DNA of 64,000 nucleotides, from NCBI GenBank assembly GCA_013397795.1, contig VZTJ01003242.1, forward strand, positions 1,319,491 to 1,383,490, written 5' to 3'. Each line of letters opens with the position of its first letter. Within the stretch, counting starts at the first letter, position 1. The stretch is from Orthonyx spaldingii (Eukaryota > Chordata > Aves > Passeriformes > Orthonychidae). This document shows positions 27,183 to 40,600 of the stretch, piece after piece. A program made the translations under genes and the position numbers. The notes beneath the pieces are model-generated. The model worked only from the letters and a program-made list of their open reading frames with translations, made no database searches and was not told where the DNA came from.

Positions 27183-27850
27183 AAGAGTGGCTGGAAAGTT
27201 GTCTGAAGTAAAATCCATGGGGGTACTGATTGACATCCAGCTGAACATGAGCCAGCATTGTTTTGGCCAAGAAAGGCACTGGCTTGTATCAGAAATTATG
27301 TGTCCAGCAGGACCAGGGCAGTGATTGTTCCACTGTACTTAACACTGGTGAGGTCACACACTGAGTTCTGTTCAATCCTCACTACAAGAAACACATTGAG
27401 GTGTTGGAGCATGTCCAGAGAAGGGTAACAGAGCTGGTGAAGGGTCTGGAGTCCCGGTCTTACGAGGAGTGGCTGAAGGAGCAGGGTTGTGTAGCCTGGA
27501 GAAAAAGAGGATGAGGGAAGATCTTACTGCTCTCTATAACTACCAGAAGGAAAGTTGTAGTTAAGTGGGGGTAGGCTCTTCTCCCAGGTAACAAGAAATG
27601 GGACAATACTAAATGGCCTCCAGTTGCATCAAGAAAGGTTTAGATTGGATATTAGGAAAAGTTTTTTCACTAAAAAATTTACCAAGCACTGGAACAGGCT
27701 GTTAAGGGCCTGAGATCTCTGAAGGTATTTAGAAGTCATAAATATGGTGCTTAGGGACATAGTTTAGTGATGGACTTGGAAGTACTGGGTTAGCCATTGG
27801 ACTTGATGATTTTAAAGCTCTTTTCCAACTTAAACGATTCTGTTATTCTA
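27183..27850 (+). repeat. CR1 LINE 3' piece (continues after inserted LTR)
   Basis: Right piece of the CR1 begun at about 26210. It resembles the C-terminal part of CR1 ORF2 (frames broken), with landmarks GAACATGAGCCAGCATTGTT, GTGATTGTTCCACTGTACTT, TTGGAGCATGTCCAGAGAAG, GCATCAAGAAAGGTTTAGAT and CACTGGAACAGGCTGTTAAG. It ends with CCAACTTAAACGATTCTG and TTATTCTATG, the CR1 3' terminus with its 8-base-type tail. Numerous substitutions and indels mark it as an old copy. Confidence 0.92.
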
Positions 27851-29491
27851 TGTCCTACTGCTTCAACCACTTCTGGCACCAGAACTTCTGGACCCAAATT
27901 AATGAGCTTTAGAAGAAAGAACGTGAAAGCTAAATAAAGCTGGTGAGTAGAATCTGAACCTTCAATTGTAAAACACTTCTAGGCCCTTTTGAATGGATAA
28001 ATCTCTGGAAATATTGACTTGGAAATATTTTAAGGCTGCCATTTATCATATCTTTGATCTATAGATAATTCAACAAAATAAGATCTAATAACGTATCTTA
28101 TTAAAGCTGATGAATGTAATCAGTAGCTTTCAGCCTGACTGAATATTGAATATTCCTTTATATAGCAATAACTCAGAAGAGTAGGGAGTCACTGCCCAAG
28201 GTAACTGAAAATAAAGCCATGAGGCCAAAAAGGATTCCTGAAGTTAATTGCAAAACAGTCAGGCTGTGGTATTGATTTATGCAAATGCCCATTCCTGTAT
28301 GTGCATCAGACAGGCAGGGGTACATTTCATTGATGGAGCGACCCTGGGAGCAGGCAGTGAGGTTTGGGACAATCCCAGGCGGCTGAAATAAGCATCTTGG
28401 TGCCCATCATCCATGCCTCATGACTTCAGGGAGTAAAGATGGGCCCATAACACCCAAGCACCATCTGGATGTAACCTGTGGATAGAAGATTTTCTGGGCT
28501 TTGATGAAATATATGAAAAGTACAATTAATTTAATCACCATCCACTATAGACATACTCATCATTGGGTTCGGACAAACAAACTTAACTCTTATTTTCTGT
28601 CTTTTCTCCTCAGAGTTGTCATGAGGTGAAGACTAAGGCCAGCTGACTGCTACAGTATAAGTGAGTGTGGCACAAGTTTGGCCTATGAAGAAGGGAGAAA
28701 AAGCAGTTTGTTTATTTTCAGTTGCTGGAGAATGGAAGATTGTATATCAATAGCCTTGATGAATTCATCATGTGTAATTTGAAACCAGCCTGGTACAAAA
28801 TTGTCCAGAAGACTGTTAAAATCAATGTAACTATGGAGTGAATAATTAGAATTCAATCAATAGGGAAAGGTGCTGATTCTTAAGATAGAGAAATCAATAC
28901 GCAGTATGGCAGAAATCATAAATTGTAATGGCTACATTCAGAAGGCAACCTGTTCTGTACTTTTAAGATTACCAAATAATTACACTTTTCACTCCCTCTG
29001 TGGGTATCTACCCAGTACACACAAAGCTCTCTATAGCTATACTTAAAATTTTTTTTCTTAACCAAGGAAATTTGGTTCATGACAAGCAATTTTAATGTTC
29101 TGGTCAACTTTCAGAAAATGTTAATTTAAAACAAAAGAGCAGATAGACACAAAGACAGCTTTCTTCATGCAAATGAAAAATTCACTCATGCAGATCACTT
29201 TAATAATTATATTAACCATTAAGGTAAATACAAAGATTTAATCTGAAGGTGTCATGACAGAAAAATTGTTCTGTTGGTATTTCAGGGATTTAGAGCCCTG
29301 CCTAGAGGCTCTGAAAGGTTTATAATGGGCCTAGAGGTGTGGAGACAGTACCTAAAATGGTTACCACCTCATGGTAGCAACTTGGGTGTAGAAAGCCTTT
29401 AGAATTTAAATATAAAGTGTGCAATATCTGAAGCTGTTAAAATAGCCTTCTTATATTTCAGGGAGAATGTGTTGAGAAGCAGATGTTTGCA

Positions 29492-29516
29492 TCAAAGCTT
29501 CACAGTGAAGCTTTGA
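29492..29516. repeat. Perfect 12+1+12 palindrome
   Basis: TCAAAGCTTCAC and its exact reverse complement GTGAAGCTTTGA are separated by a single A. An extra AAGCTTC follows four bases after the right arm. As DNA it is a strong inverted repeat or dyad site; a single-base loop makes a stable RNA hairpin unlikely without opening the innermost pairs. Confidence 0.9.
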
Positions 29517-32500
29517 CACAAGCTTCTGTGGTTTATTTTGGGAGTTGATACATATCCTACTTACAATAAAAGCACAGGAAAACTATGTGAAATTATATGC
29601 AAATATATTGTACTATCTCTCTTAAGCCATCTCATTAAAGATGAGCAATAATAAATTTGGGAGACTTTCTGAGCAAGGCCCACCAACTTCAGTTGCTGAA
29701 ATTCAGCTCTGGAGTGCAGCAGAAAAGCAGGCAATCAGGTTCCTGGAATAAAATAAGCACAAAAGAGATGTGAGAAGAGAGTGACATGTATGTTGACCTA
29801 AAAAATTGGTAAGTAATAGATTTTATTTCTGTGATCTGTAGGTGATCCTCAGTTCATGTGCACATGGTCTTATTTATAAAACAAAAAATCCATTTCTCAA
29901 TCCTGCAAGCTAAGCTTAGCAGATACTCCATCTGCTGAGCTACAGCAGGCAGAGGCTGTACTCTGTCGCTGGCTGTTATTTGTATCCAGGGTGCAGTGTA
30001 AGGTTGTAATTGCAAGCAGTGACCTCCTTTTCGGCTCTCTGCATGGGAATGTACCAGGGACCTTCAGAGAGAGGCAAGATTTTGTAGGTGGGCCCTGCCA
30101 TAATTTCCTTTTTTCCCTGGGGACAGGGAAAAAAAGATCAGTGGGTTGCAAGTGGATGCTGAATTTCTGTCCTGGGCTGGTCAAGTGATGCTTTCCTTTA
30201 GTCCAGGGTATAAAGCCTTGCTTCTTTGCAACTCATCAGACTCCAATTCAGGTCAACTGCGAGACTAGAGACTGCTCTGTGCAATCATGGGAAGTTATTG
30301 CTGATCCCAGGATGCCCTGGTTTGGCATTAAGAGTAACCATTTTAGTAATCTAATATAAATCTCAGTTTTGTGCGTGTCTTCAGCTCTATCCTGCAGAGA
30401 AGCTTTTAAACTCTTTATGAGTCTCTGCCATTTAATATTACACTATATAGGCTCAGCTTGCAAAAAGCAAAGTACATGGCAACAAGTTTGTTTTTTTATT
30501 ACTGCTAAATAACAGGCTGACAAGACAGATACTATCTTCCCTGATTACTTCCTGTATGTTTTATTAGAATATGCTCCTGCATTCATTCAGATATTTAATT
30601 TCACTATTGATGGCTGCTTCCTAAAACATAAATAATTCTGTCTTTGTTTGAAAAAAGGTTTATATGATATCCAATAATTGCCTAAAGTGACAGTAACCAC
30701 TAGCTCAATGCATTCTCCAAGGTTATGGTCTCAAGAGCATTTTCAACTACTAATTGTTTTTCTTCATGCTTCTTCGTTTTTCCTTTAGTCTGGTAATTAA
30801 TTTCATCATTCCTTCCTCAGGTTTTCATGTTCACACACTAATTTTCTTGCTCAAGCTCCTGAAATCTTTTTGTATACCTTAACCTTTGGATAGAGACACC
30901 ATCCTCCTGAGCATGCACACCATTTCTTATGTAGGGCTCTGTTAAATGAGGTAATTCTGTGCCTGTCCTGTCAGACTCAGAAATGATCCTGCAGATTTAC
31001 ACAGGTATGACTAAATTTGGGGTCAGTTATTCACAGATAAAATACTTTTTCCCCTGCAGTTCCATTAAGCACTTAGCATTTGATTGCTATGTGCAATGGT
31101 AAGCTCTAGACTTTTTACATGGGCTTCCTGGCTGGCCACTATGTCATCGGAGAGAGCCTGGGGATCTCTTCCTTTGCTATTGAGAAAGGGGCTGACAACA
31201 GCTAAAGTGAAATTCTGAATAATCATAGCAGCAGCTGGGCTGACACTCCCTCTGAGGAAACAGATAAAGATCTAGATGCTCTTAAAGAGGAAGCAGTAAG
31301 GAATTGCAGTGGCTGCCACTCTCTGTGGAAATAGCGACTCAATGTCTACGAATATGGAGGAGGGCACTGGGTTGGGTGATGACAGTGAGACACAGACACC
31401 ACCAGCCCCAGGGCTCTGATCCCAAAGGCTTTGGCAGCATCAACCTGACAGTTACTCATGCTCATGCAGGAGAGCACAGACATGCCAGAACAAAATGCCT
31501 TACCTGTGCCCATTAAAAGCTGTTAGCTGGCAACAGGATCCTGTTTTCCCAGCACCACAAACTGCTGCTTCTGCCATGACATGTGTTCCCCATAGGTTTT
31601 GCAATAGCTGTGTATAAATACTTGAAAATATTTACGCTGATTTACAAGATCACTGTAGGCAGTGAAAATCAGAAATGTTGAATTTGTTGACCTGCTCTGA
31701 TCAGTGCTTAATAGAACTTCAAAAGAAAAAGTGTGTGTTTCTGAAATTATTTCATTCTCTCATTTAGAGGGAAAACGTTTGTTATGAAGCATCAGTCTTT
31801 TTGGTCCTGGTGACTAGAAGAAAGCCATTTTGTCTGAATATTCTACCTGCCCATATACTCTAAGCTACCATACATGAAACAGATAGAGAATACATTTTAT
31901 CTGCTTGCTTCAGGATACTAAATTGCATGTACTTAATATAGCAGCTTTTGCTGTCAAATTATCCCATCTTTTGGTGTTGGTGGTAGTGATAGAGGTAATG
32001 GCGGTGGTTCTGGCTTTCTAACACTAAGCTAGGGGAAGAAAAGACCTTAGTGAAGTAGAAAGCGTGAACATAACAATGCAGAAATGAAAAAGGATGTTCA
32101 GGTGCAAGTGTAATACCTGAAAGGTGTTGTAATTCAGTTATTGAAAATGACCAGGTTTCACACTATCATAATCTTCTTAAAGGATTGAATTCAGTCCTCT
32201 TTGATGGCTTAGAAGCCTCTTTTTCTATACAATGTAATCTTTATAGGCGGCTGCTACAGAATGCACCATAATGAAGGCAGGTGCTGAATACAACATACAT
32301 TTATGTTATAAGGTGAATTTCATAAATTTTATTTGAAGTTGATCTATCAATCGCAAACCATGATCTAATGTAGATAAATGAGAGGCCCCATTTTGCTGGT
32401 AGGGCGGCAGAATGGAAATTGCAACTACAGACTGCAGACCCAGAATGGAGGCCTGAGCAAACCCTGTTAACTCATTTATTCTGACAGCCTATAGAGGATA

Positions 32501-32629
32501 AATTACTCCTATATTAAAAATATACTCCAAAAGCATGTATGCAGATACTTGGAAAGAGAAGATTATCTGAAGAAAAAACTGCCCCCTATCTCATTTGCTA
32601 AATATCATTTATTTCCTTTACTAAAACCT

Positions 32630-32679
32630 CTCTTTTTTAAACCCATCTCTTTTTTAAACCCATCTCTTTTTAAACCCAT
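32630..32679. repeat. Short tandem repeat, 17-base unit, 3 copies
   Basis: CTCTTTTTTAAACCCAT occurs twice head to tail (32630-32646 and 32647-32663), followed by a third copy one T shorter (32664-32679). Near identity of the copies implies a recent or ongoing slippage or duplication event. No function is inferred. Confidence 0.9.
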
Positions 32680-33949
32680 CCCAATATAAATTGGCAGTTG
32701 GTGATAGTAAGCCTGGTGATTCAGTGAGAGCTTGAATTTTTCCATCTTCTTAGCACCTCTTGGTGATTTGGGGGCAGTCCACTTTAAAATCTGTTGTCTC
32801 ACAGCTGGCTACCAGCAGCTGGCTGGTTAGTCCACCTGGAAGAAAGGATGTGGCAGTAATTTTGTGAAGGCTCTGGGCTGGGAGAAGAGGAATCACAGGT
32901 GAAATATCTGGCTGCAGATGCAACAGGAGTCACATTTCATGTTGTGGAGTTCTGAACTTCTAGGTTAATAAATCCAAACTCTAGTGAGAGAATGTATTTT
33001 CTTCTGTGTCATGTATGGATCTCTGACAGCAGGGTGTCTGTGGGATTTGCTAATAACAGTTTCCCTGTAAGCTACCTAACATATGAAGGGGTTTTTTTCA
33101 GTAGATGATCCTGAAAATCCTGACTATTTCAATTTGCTTGCTTTTGAAAACATAGCTTGGCAGTCAGAGTTATTGCACTGACACAAGTAGCAACTGTGTA
33201 CCTCACACCAAGTTGAGATTAAGGAAAACAAACAAAAATTCCTGCTATTTTAATTCACTGCTGAAAGTTTCAATTGGTTTTATAAGCTAAGCTCTTTTTA
33301 GATGACTTGCAAATCTGAAACAAAGGAACACACAGATATATTTATAAATCAAAAGATTTGAACACAAATGCATCATGTATGCATATAGACTAAAATGTGT
33401 GTTGACCTTAATATATATGATCAAAAAATAGCTTGATGAAAACCCACAAATGTTAGGTCAAGGATGTACCTATGTGTGTACAGGGCCCACACTTCTTGCA
33501 GTTTCTGCTTCTGTCTAATATTCAAATTAAATCCTTCCAGCTCTACTGACCAAGAACTTGGCAGTTTATAAGCAATGCAATAAATAGTGGTATCTGTGCT
33601 TTAGTTCTATAAGTACTGTCAAATATTTGCCATGATGATTGTAAAATTTTCCTAAACAGTATATTTTGTACTTAAACATTTAGCTTTAAAGGGGTAATTA
33701 TGAAACAGAGCATTTATTTGTAAAGCAAACAAGAGAATAACAGGCTGCTTTGTTTATTCTTTAGCTGTTTTCCCATAGTAATTAAGATAATCCCAAAAAT
33801 TACAAAACAGAAACATGAACGCTTTTCCATTTCCAAAATTAGATTAAATTCCCAAGCACTATTTTTTTAAAAAAACACTTACAACAAGTATAAACAACCA
33901 CTCTGTTTGTGCAGCCCAGATCAGGTGTGTACTAGGAAAGGCACTTGAG

Positions 33950-34525
33950 ATTATGTCCCTCAGGGTCACAAGTCCTGCCAGCAAACCTGCTACAGTGTGG
34001 GCTTCTCTCCATGGTTCCACAGGTCCTGCCAGGAGTCTGCTCCAGCACAGGCTTCCCTTGGGGTCACAGACTCATTCAGGCATCCACCTGCTCTGCTGTG
34101 GGGTCCTGCACAGGCTGCAGGTGGATCCCTGCTTCACCACGGACCTCCATGGGCTGCAGGGGCACGGCTGCCTCGCCATGGTCTGCACCATGAGCTGCAG
34201 GGGAATCTCAGCTCCAGTACATGGAGCACCTCCTTCCCCTTCTTCTCCACTGACCTTGGTGTCTGAAGAGCGGTTCCTCTCACATATTCTCCCTTCTTTG
34301 TTTTCCAGCTGCAATCTGCTCCTGTGAAGTAACTTTTTTCCCCTTCTTAACTCTGTTACCCCAGTCACTGATGGTCTCAGCCTTGGGCAGTGGTGGGTCT
34401 GTCTTGGAGTCAGCTGACATTGGCCCTGTCAGACGTGGGGAAAGCTTCTAGCAGCTTCTCATAGAAGCCATCCGTGTCACCTGCCTCCATCTGCCCCTAA
34501 ATATTGCCATGCAAACCCAATACCA
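33950..34525 (-). repeat. Avian ERV-derived dispersed repeat, truncated
   Basis: A GC-richer block on AT-rich surroundings. On the minus strand it runs GGTATTGGGTTTGCATGGCA, then AGAAGCTGCTAGAAGC, GACAGACCCACCACTG, TTAAGAAGGGGAAAAAAG, CACCAAGGTCAGTGGAG, GGAGGTGCTCCATG and then repeated CTGCAG-CCxxTGGAGG type phrases. I recognise this as a repeat found in many copies across birds, from ERVL-type proviral LTR or leader sequence. The several overlapping plus-strand ORFs of 80-124 codons here are shadows of it. Exact ends and family name are uncertain. Confidence 0.68.
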
Positions 34526-37524
34526 GGTGATAGATCACATTCCCCTCTCCAGATGTGGAATAACCGTCTCTAGCAATGAAAGCACTGCGTGAGTGTATTT
34601 GTGGAAGTTCATGATCTGTCCCAAGTGACTTATTAAGTATTCTTACATTTCATTCCAAAGACGGAAGGGTGGAAAATTATTATACCATCTGAAAAAGATG
34701 AGTTTAGTAGTCACAAGCCTAAAGAAAGTCCTGGAGAATGGGTTATTTTAAACATCCTCGAGAAAGTCACATTTGTTCATCAGGTTACAATGAGACAGAG
34801 ACAGAAAGAAGGTGGCTTGCACTGGATTAATGAGTGAGATAAATTTATTGCAGAATTCAAACACAGGGTGAAGGATGATTGCTTCCTATTAAGGGAATAA
34901 TCTGCTGTGAGCTGTGGTTTCCTTAGTAGGAATTTAACATCTAACAGGTTCTCACAAAGAAGGTAGTGAACTATCCTGTGTCCTTTGGGAAAATAACAAG
35001 AAGAAAAGGGCATGAAATAAACAGGGGGAAACTCTACTGGTTATGTGGAAAAGTTTCCTAAAAATAAAGAAAAACCTTCCTGTGAAACCTAATTATGAAG
35101 AGAAAGTAAGCCAAATCCTAGAGAGCATGGTTTATATACAGTTGAGCTGAGCTGAGCCAAGGGAAATTAGCAGGAATCCTATGAGATGTGTTAGGATTTT
35201 ACGATCCTCAGGCTCCATCATGATGTTCACTTGCATTTTTTTTGTACAGCATTTTACAGCAGTGGGGCCTGAAGGCAGGTAAAATGGCTATGGGTATGTG
35301 ACAGGAGGAAAATGCCCTTGGCTAGAGAATTTTCTGCCATTACCCATGTTTCCAGAATTGCTCCAAGCCTAGTTCCCAGCCTGAGCTGACACAGCTCTTC
35401 CAGATCTCTTTCTCTTTGAACAGTCCAACATTAGAGGCATGTTTAGTTTTCCCAGGCTACTCTTCCATTTAGTGTGTAAAGTGATACACTTTAGTGTTTG
35501 GAAAGTTTGATCATGCTGTTATGAAGATGCAGAGTTTTATTGCCCATGCATGCTGCTGACTTCCAAATCCATCTCATATCCCAGTCTTAACACAGTTTCA
35601 AATATATGAGGATATTCCCAGACTGCGGAGCACAATTCCAAACAACGATCAGGCTAGGAGAAGAGTTAAGAGAATGAGACATGCAGCTTTATCTACCCTG
35701 CTAGATCTTATGTCAAAGAGCACCACATGATGGTCAACTCCATCAAATACTGCCAGCAGATTTAGCTACATTAGCACAGTAATTAGACTAAAAGTTTATA
35801 GCTAAAACAAGATGACCCACCAGAGCAATCACCATTGTCTCAGTGAAATATCTTCATCTAAAAACCCAGCTGTGAGAATATTTTTTGGCATAAAACAGGC
35901 AGTAATAGGTTAAGCATCCTGGGTGTGCCCCCTGAAAAACTGTCTTTTGTTTTATATGTACCTCACCTTCTAGCTAAAAGGAGGTGTGTGATGAGCAGTG
36001 AAATTGCTTGCAAATCTTAGGCTGGCCAACATGTGTCCTACACCCAGTATAGAATATTTGACCTCATTTTCCTTAGGCTACCACTGTAATAGTACCTTGT
36101 GGAGGTGCAAAGGCATGGGACAGTATTGAAACTTGGCCATATGTGAACCATTACACAATGAGCAAACACTTGGGACTAATGCTTACACTATATTTTTAAT
36201 ATTTTTTTTATCTCTACTTGTTTTTCTGTCTGTCACATACTATGGTTGTCACTCTGCCTAATATTTATTCTACTTTCCACCTTCATTTATCCCAGAATTT
36301 TTCAGGAACTTTATTTTTTTCTGTCGCATATGAATGCCATAATGTCATAATTTGCTCAATGTTTGAATCCAAGCTGTCAGAATGGGTTCAAAATATGTCC
36401 ATTGGTCTTAATAAGCAATGGAAACATTCAACACATATTTCAGTGCTGACACTGGTGAAGAAAAACCCATCCTGTTTTATTTCATTCAATCCTCCTTTAG
36501 CGTCAGGACAGCTGCCAGACTGTAATGTCACCATATTACTGCTTGTTGTTCCAGGTGTAAGAGGAACCAGAACACTGGAATTGCATATTTACTGGTATGG
36601 TTTCAACAGATTGTGAATTACTTTGGAGGTACCCCCAGTTTCATGAATCAGTTTATTTCTCTGTCGATTTATATAGACAGCTTGTCAACAGATGTTGAAT
36701 TAGTACAGAACTCTGTATTGTCAAGAGTGTTGTTGAGAGTAAGGGAATTTTGTTTGTCTCACATTCAGGGGATATGTAGAGACCAAAGTGCAATACGTAG
36801 AATTTACTTTTCTGACATTTAGTAGTCATGTGAAAGAAAGTAAAATTGCTTTAAGAGAGGTTTTTGTAAGGGTTTTTTTCAGTCTTTGTAATACCTAAGA
36901 GCAGACAGTCACAACTGAGAAATCCAGACTCCACAGTAAGGATGGAGACGATCTGCAGTATCCCTTAGTGAAAATTGAAAGACAAGAGCATACTCTTCAA
37001 GATCTTTATGGATATTTTAAAAGAAATTGAATCACAGAGTTAAGATTTTTTTTTTCAATTCATTTTGTGTGGCCACTGTGATATCAATAACTGAAAGGCC
37101 AAAGAAACTCTCTCTCAGCTTAGCACTCTGACACAATAGGCTGTTCTATTCCAGGAGGTACCATAATCAAGCATTATTTGGTAGAACCAAGATGAATGTT
37201 TCCTCTTCTCTAGAACCAGACAAACTAGAAATTACAATGTGACATAGCTTTTACAAACATGTTTCAAAAAGCCTGGAAGAACAAGCTTCATTTTTTCAGA
37301 GGAACTTCCTCCTTTACAAACCACATTTCAACAGAAAGCCTTCTGATACTAATTAAGGATCTCATTCATCCTTTTGTGGTCTATGATTCTGTGGAGGGCA
37401 GCAATCTCCAAATCTCATTTTTGTAGCGAGCTGAGACCATTTTGGGGAAAGTGACTTCCTGATATCTAAATGGGCTATCCAGGAAGACGGCATAGGACAA
37501 CTCACACAGGACGGGATCACAGGA
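34526..37524. other. Intergenic, no gene recognised
   Basis: About 3 kb. A 132-codon plus-strand ORF at 36218-36616 has no recognisable domain and lies in ordinary AT-rich sequence, so it is not called. A small GAGCTGA duplication lies near 35,144. Confidence 0.5.
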
Positions 37525-37625
37525 AACCTGTGGTCCAACCTCCAGCACATGACTGGGTCAGCCATGCGGTCAGGCCAGGCTGCTCAGGGGTCTATTCAGC
37601 CTTGCCTTGAAAAGGCTCTTTGCAT
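37525..37625 (-). repeat. CR1 LINE fragment, minus strand (old)
   Basis: On the plus strand GTGGTCCAACCTCC, GGTCAGCCATGCGGTCAGGC, CAGGCTGCTCAGGGG and CCTTGCCTTGAAAAGGCTC follow the reverse complement of a CR1 3' region. An isolated CTATGATTCTGTGG at 37380-37393 may be a separate CR1 tail remnant. Divergence is high, so the borders are approximate. Confidence 0.62.
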
Positions 37626-40600
37626 GGGGCCTGTAAAATTGGATATACCTCCGCTAAGATATAAATGCATCTTATAATAGGATGAATACTCACATAAACC
37701 CTGTTCACCCAGAGCTGGGGCAGAGGGAGTAAGAGAAGAGAAGCTAATCTCAACCTTTCCATTTACACCTGTTAATGGAATTCCTCACCAGTCACTCAAA
37801 TACAGAATTAATTCACCTTTTTTTCAGAAATAAATTTTTCAGGTCATCCTAAGGCATTTTCCAGCCCTGCAGCACTTGACAGAGTAGTAGCTGTTATTTG
37901 AAGAACATTTTAGAATTGGAGTAAGATAATGCACTAACCTTCAGGAAAAAAAAAATAGCTGCTACTGTTTACTTTTGGCTGTCTTCTGAGAACAGGAGCC
38001 CATTAGGATAAAATAGCTTTACAGTCAACTCATTGAAGTGTTTAAGTCAAATTTTTGGAGACTACTTAAAAACAAAACTTTGTAATAGCTGAACAACAAC
38101 AGACACTTTGAATTGCCCAATATTTTTGAATGAGCACATAGCTTGCTTAGAAAGGCTTTGATAATTACCCCAGCATACCCCAGCAAATGAATTTTATACC
38201 AAGTTGCTAGCAGGTTTTTTTTAAAGAACAAAGAAAATGCCCCATAGCAATGCTTGGTAGAGGCAAATTTTAGCCTCCTAACTGAGGAAAGGAGAATGTT
38301 GTAGGTGGTATATTTCTAGCTAATTAGCTGAAAATGAAAAAAGCTCAAGGAAATAAAATGAAACTACTTGCTGAATGGTTTGTACCCTGGAGCAAAAGAC
38401 ACCTTCATAATGATAAAATGTTTTTAATCACCAAAGGCTTGTTTAATGGGCTCTATATTTATATATAACACACTGAAACTGTGCCAGTGTGGCCTGTCCT
38501 AAAAGTCAGTGCAGCAAATGATAACAGCACTTTGAATGAATTTGGCTAACCTAAAAATGTCTCTGAAGGTATAATCCTTTCCCTTTGGAAAAAGATCAGG
38601 CCAAACAGGCACAGTTTTGCCACTGCTGCTACTTGAGCCAGGGTTTTTATTTTAAATTTTATTTTCAACATAAGAATCTCAAATTCTGACTCCTTGAGAT
38701 GTGTGTATCCATGCAGATGGCTGAACTAGCTTTGCCGAAAACTTTGAAAAATGACAAATGGAAACCTAGGCTGGGCGGAAAGTTCAGCAAGTGAGAGGGG
38801 TTTCTTAACAACTCACAACAATGACATATTTGGTTTCTGCCCCATGGTTTGAGCACCCACTAATTTAGGGGCCTTACAAAGTGCACAGCCCACAGAGAAG
38901 CAGCTCTGAGCGTGTGTTACTTCGACCTACCTACCTACCCTCTACATCAGCTTCCATGGCTGTTCCTGAAAATCTACACAGGAAATGTGTGTAAGGAGCC
39001 TAAATTGGTCTTATTGTAGAGTGAAGGTGATTTTTATTTCAGCAAATTAGCCTCTAATTTTTGGCAGGTTGCAGTTTCAACTCACGACCTGTTATCTTTC
39101 TTCTCTAAGTGTACTGACCGCTCCTGTTCCTGCAAGAACGTTGCAAGTTGTCTCACTGCTTTCAGAGGATGATGCTGCTACTTTAACTATTCAGCTGCTT
39201 GTCTACCAAAATTCATGGGAAACATGCAGAAACCTGCCAAGAATAAAGATGTAGGCACTGGCTCCGCACCAGCCCTGCTGACACAGACAGACTGCCGCCA
39301 CCGTTTTGTAATTTGTTTCTTTTTTGCTACATGTCAGGCTTCAGAAAGTGCTGAGCTTCCTAATCCGGTGTCTAATTTCACCAGCATGTTGAAATTTTAA
39401 TCTTTAATATGGTAAAGATTCTTATATCCATAGCTGGACTATACCCTCTGCACCAGAAGAATCTGTGTGGAACAAATATTATCAAAGCTAAGTGCACTAG
39501 TCTGGAGTTCTTTGTGGTTTGGGGTTTTTTACTAAGTTGTAAAACAAGATTTGGCTTTATCCCAAAGCAATTAATTTATTCTGTTAACTGAAGGAAAATA
39601 AAAATAAAGACATCTGATCTATTCAGTGTTCTATATAAGTTTAATTAGTTGATGGATACAGCCTGAATAGATCAATCTGAAGAAATATGTTTGCAGCATG
39701 TACTTACTGAGTGAAATTAAGTCTACAGCACCCAGAAGGTTAATCTGTATATCCTTCCTAGAAGCTTCAGTGACCTTCATTACAATCTTCTGAGTGTATT
39801 ACGTCAGGAAAATAAAATTCAGTAGGCATGTTGTTTTTCTCTAAAATCTCACTGGCCATCAGGGACTAATAGATCTGTAGTTTAAACATGAGGCTGCATT
39901 TTTTTGTTAAGGCATATGGTTAACACAGGATCACATCCCTGCCAGGTTGTCTAAAAGGGGAAATATGCTCAATTCCCCTGAAAGAGCAAACAACTACCAT
40001 ATTCTACTTCCCACTCTCCTTTCTCCCCTTTTATTTCTGCTAGGCAGCCAGACAAGCTACAGGTGCGAGGGATAGCTTTACTCACTAGAACATTGAAATG
40101 GATCCATGGTTGGCTTTAATGGAAAAATCTTTTCTCCCTAGACTTTCTCTGAGCTGCTAGCTTCTATAATGAACTGTGACTAGGGAGACCCTTAAGTGAG
40201 ATAAAACAGAGAAAATTTATATCACCACAGTGAGGTTACATGTATTCACACAACCCCAATTAAGCAGGGGTAGGACAGTTTAGCATCTGGACTGAAAATC
40301 CAAGGGAACAGTCCTGCACAGAGGTCTTGGCTGTTACAGATCCTGGAGCACTTTTCAATGAACATCTAAGCTTTGGACAGGGAAATTACACTCTGCTTAG
40401 TTAATCCCCCTTGGAAATCTGAGCAGCACCCAGCTCTCTGCCCTCTGCTCTGAAATACTTGTTTTCTGCTGCTGGGCTATGTTCAGCTTCCTGCCAAAGG
40501 TGGTTGTGCTGCACTGCTGGGGAAGAGATCCCTGTGTGTTGTCTCAACAGCCTGTGAGATGGTTTGGGACCTGTTGGAGTAAAAGATGTTGCAAAAACTT

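Larger units (their letters stand above)
27851..33949. other. Intergenic, no gene recognised
   Basis: About 6 kb without a defended gene. Items seen: a 25-base near-perfect palindrome at 29492-29516, a TATAAA box in a promoter-like setting at 30209-30214, and a short tandem repeat at 32630-32679. The ORFs are short and unremarkable. Confidence 0.5.

Noticed and set aside
33945..34368. Four overlapping ORFs of 82-124 codons
   Set aside because: They lie within a dispersed ERV-derived repeat and show no conserved protein domain.
36218..36616. 132-codon plus-strand ORF
   Set aside because: Composition equals the surroundings, there is no homology I recognise, and no splice or polyadenylation context supports a gene.
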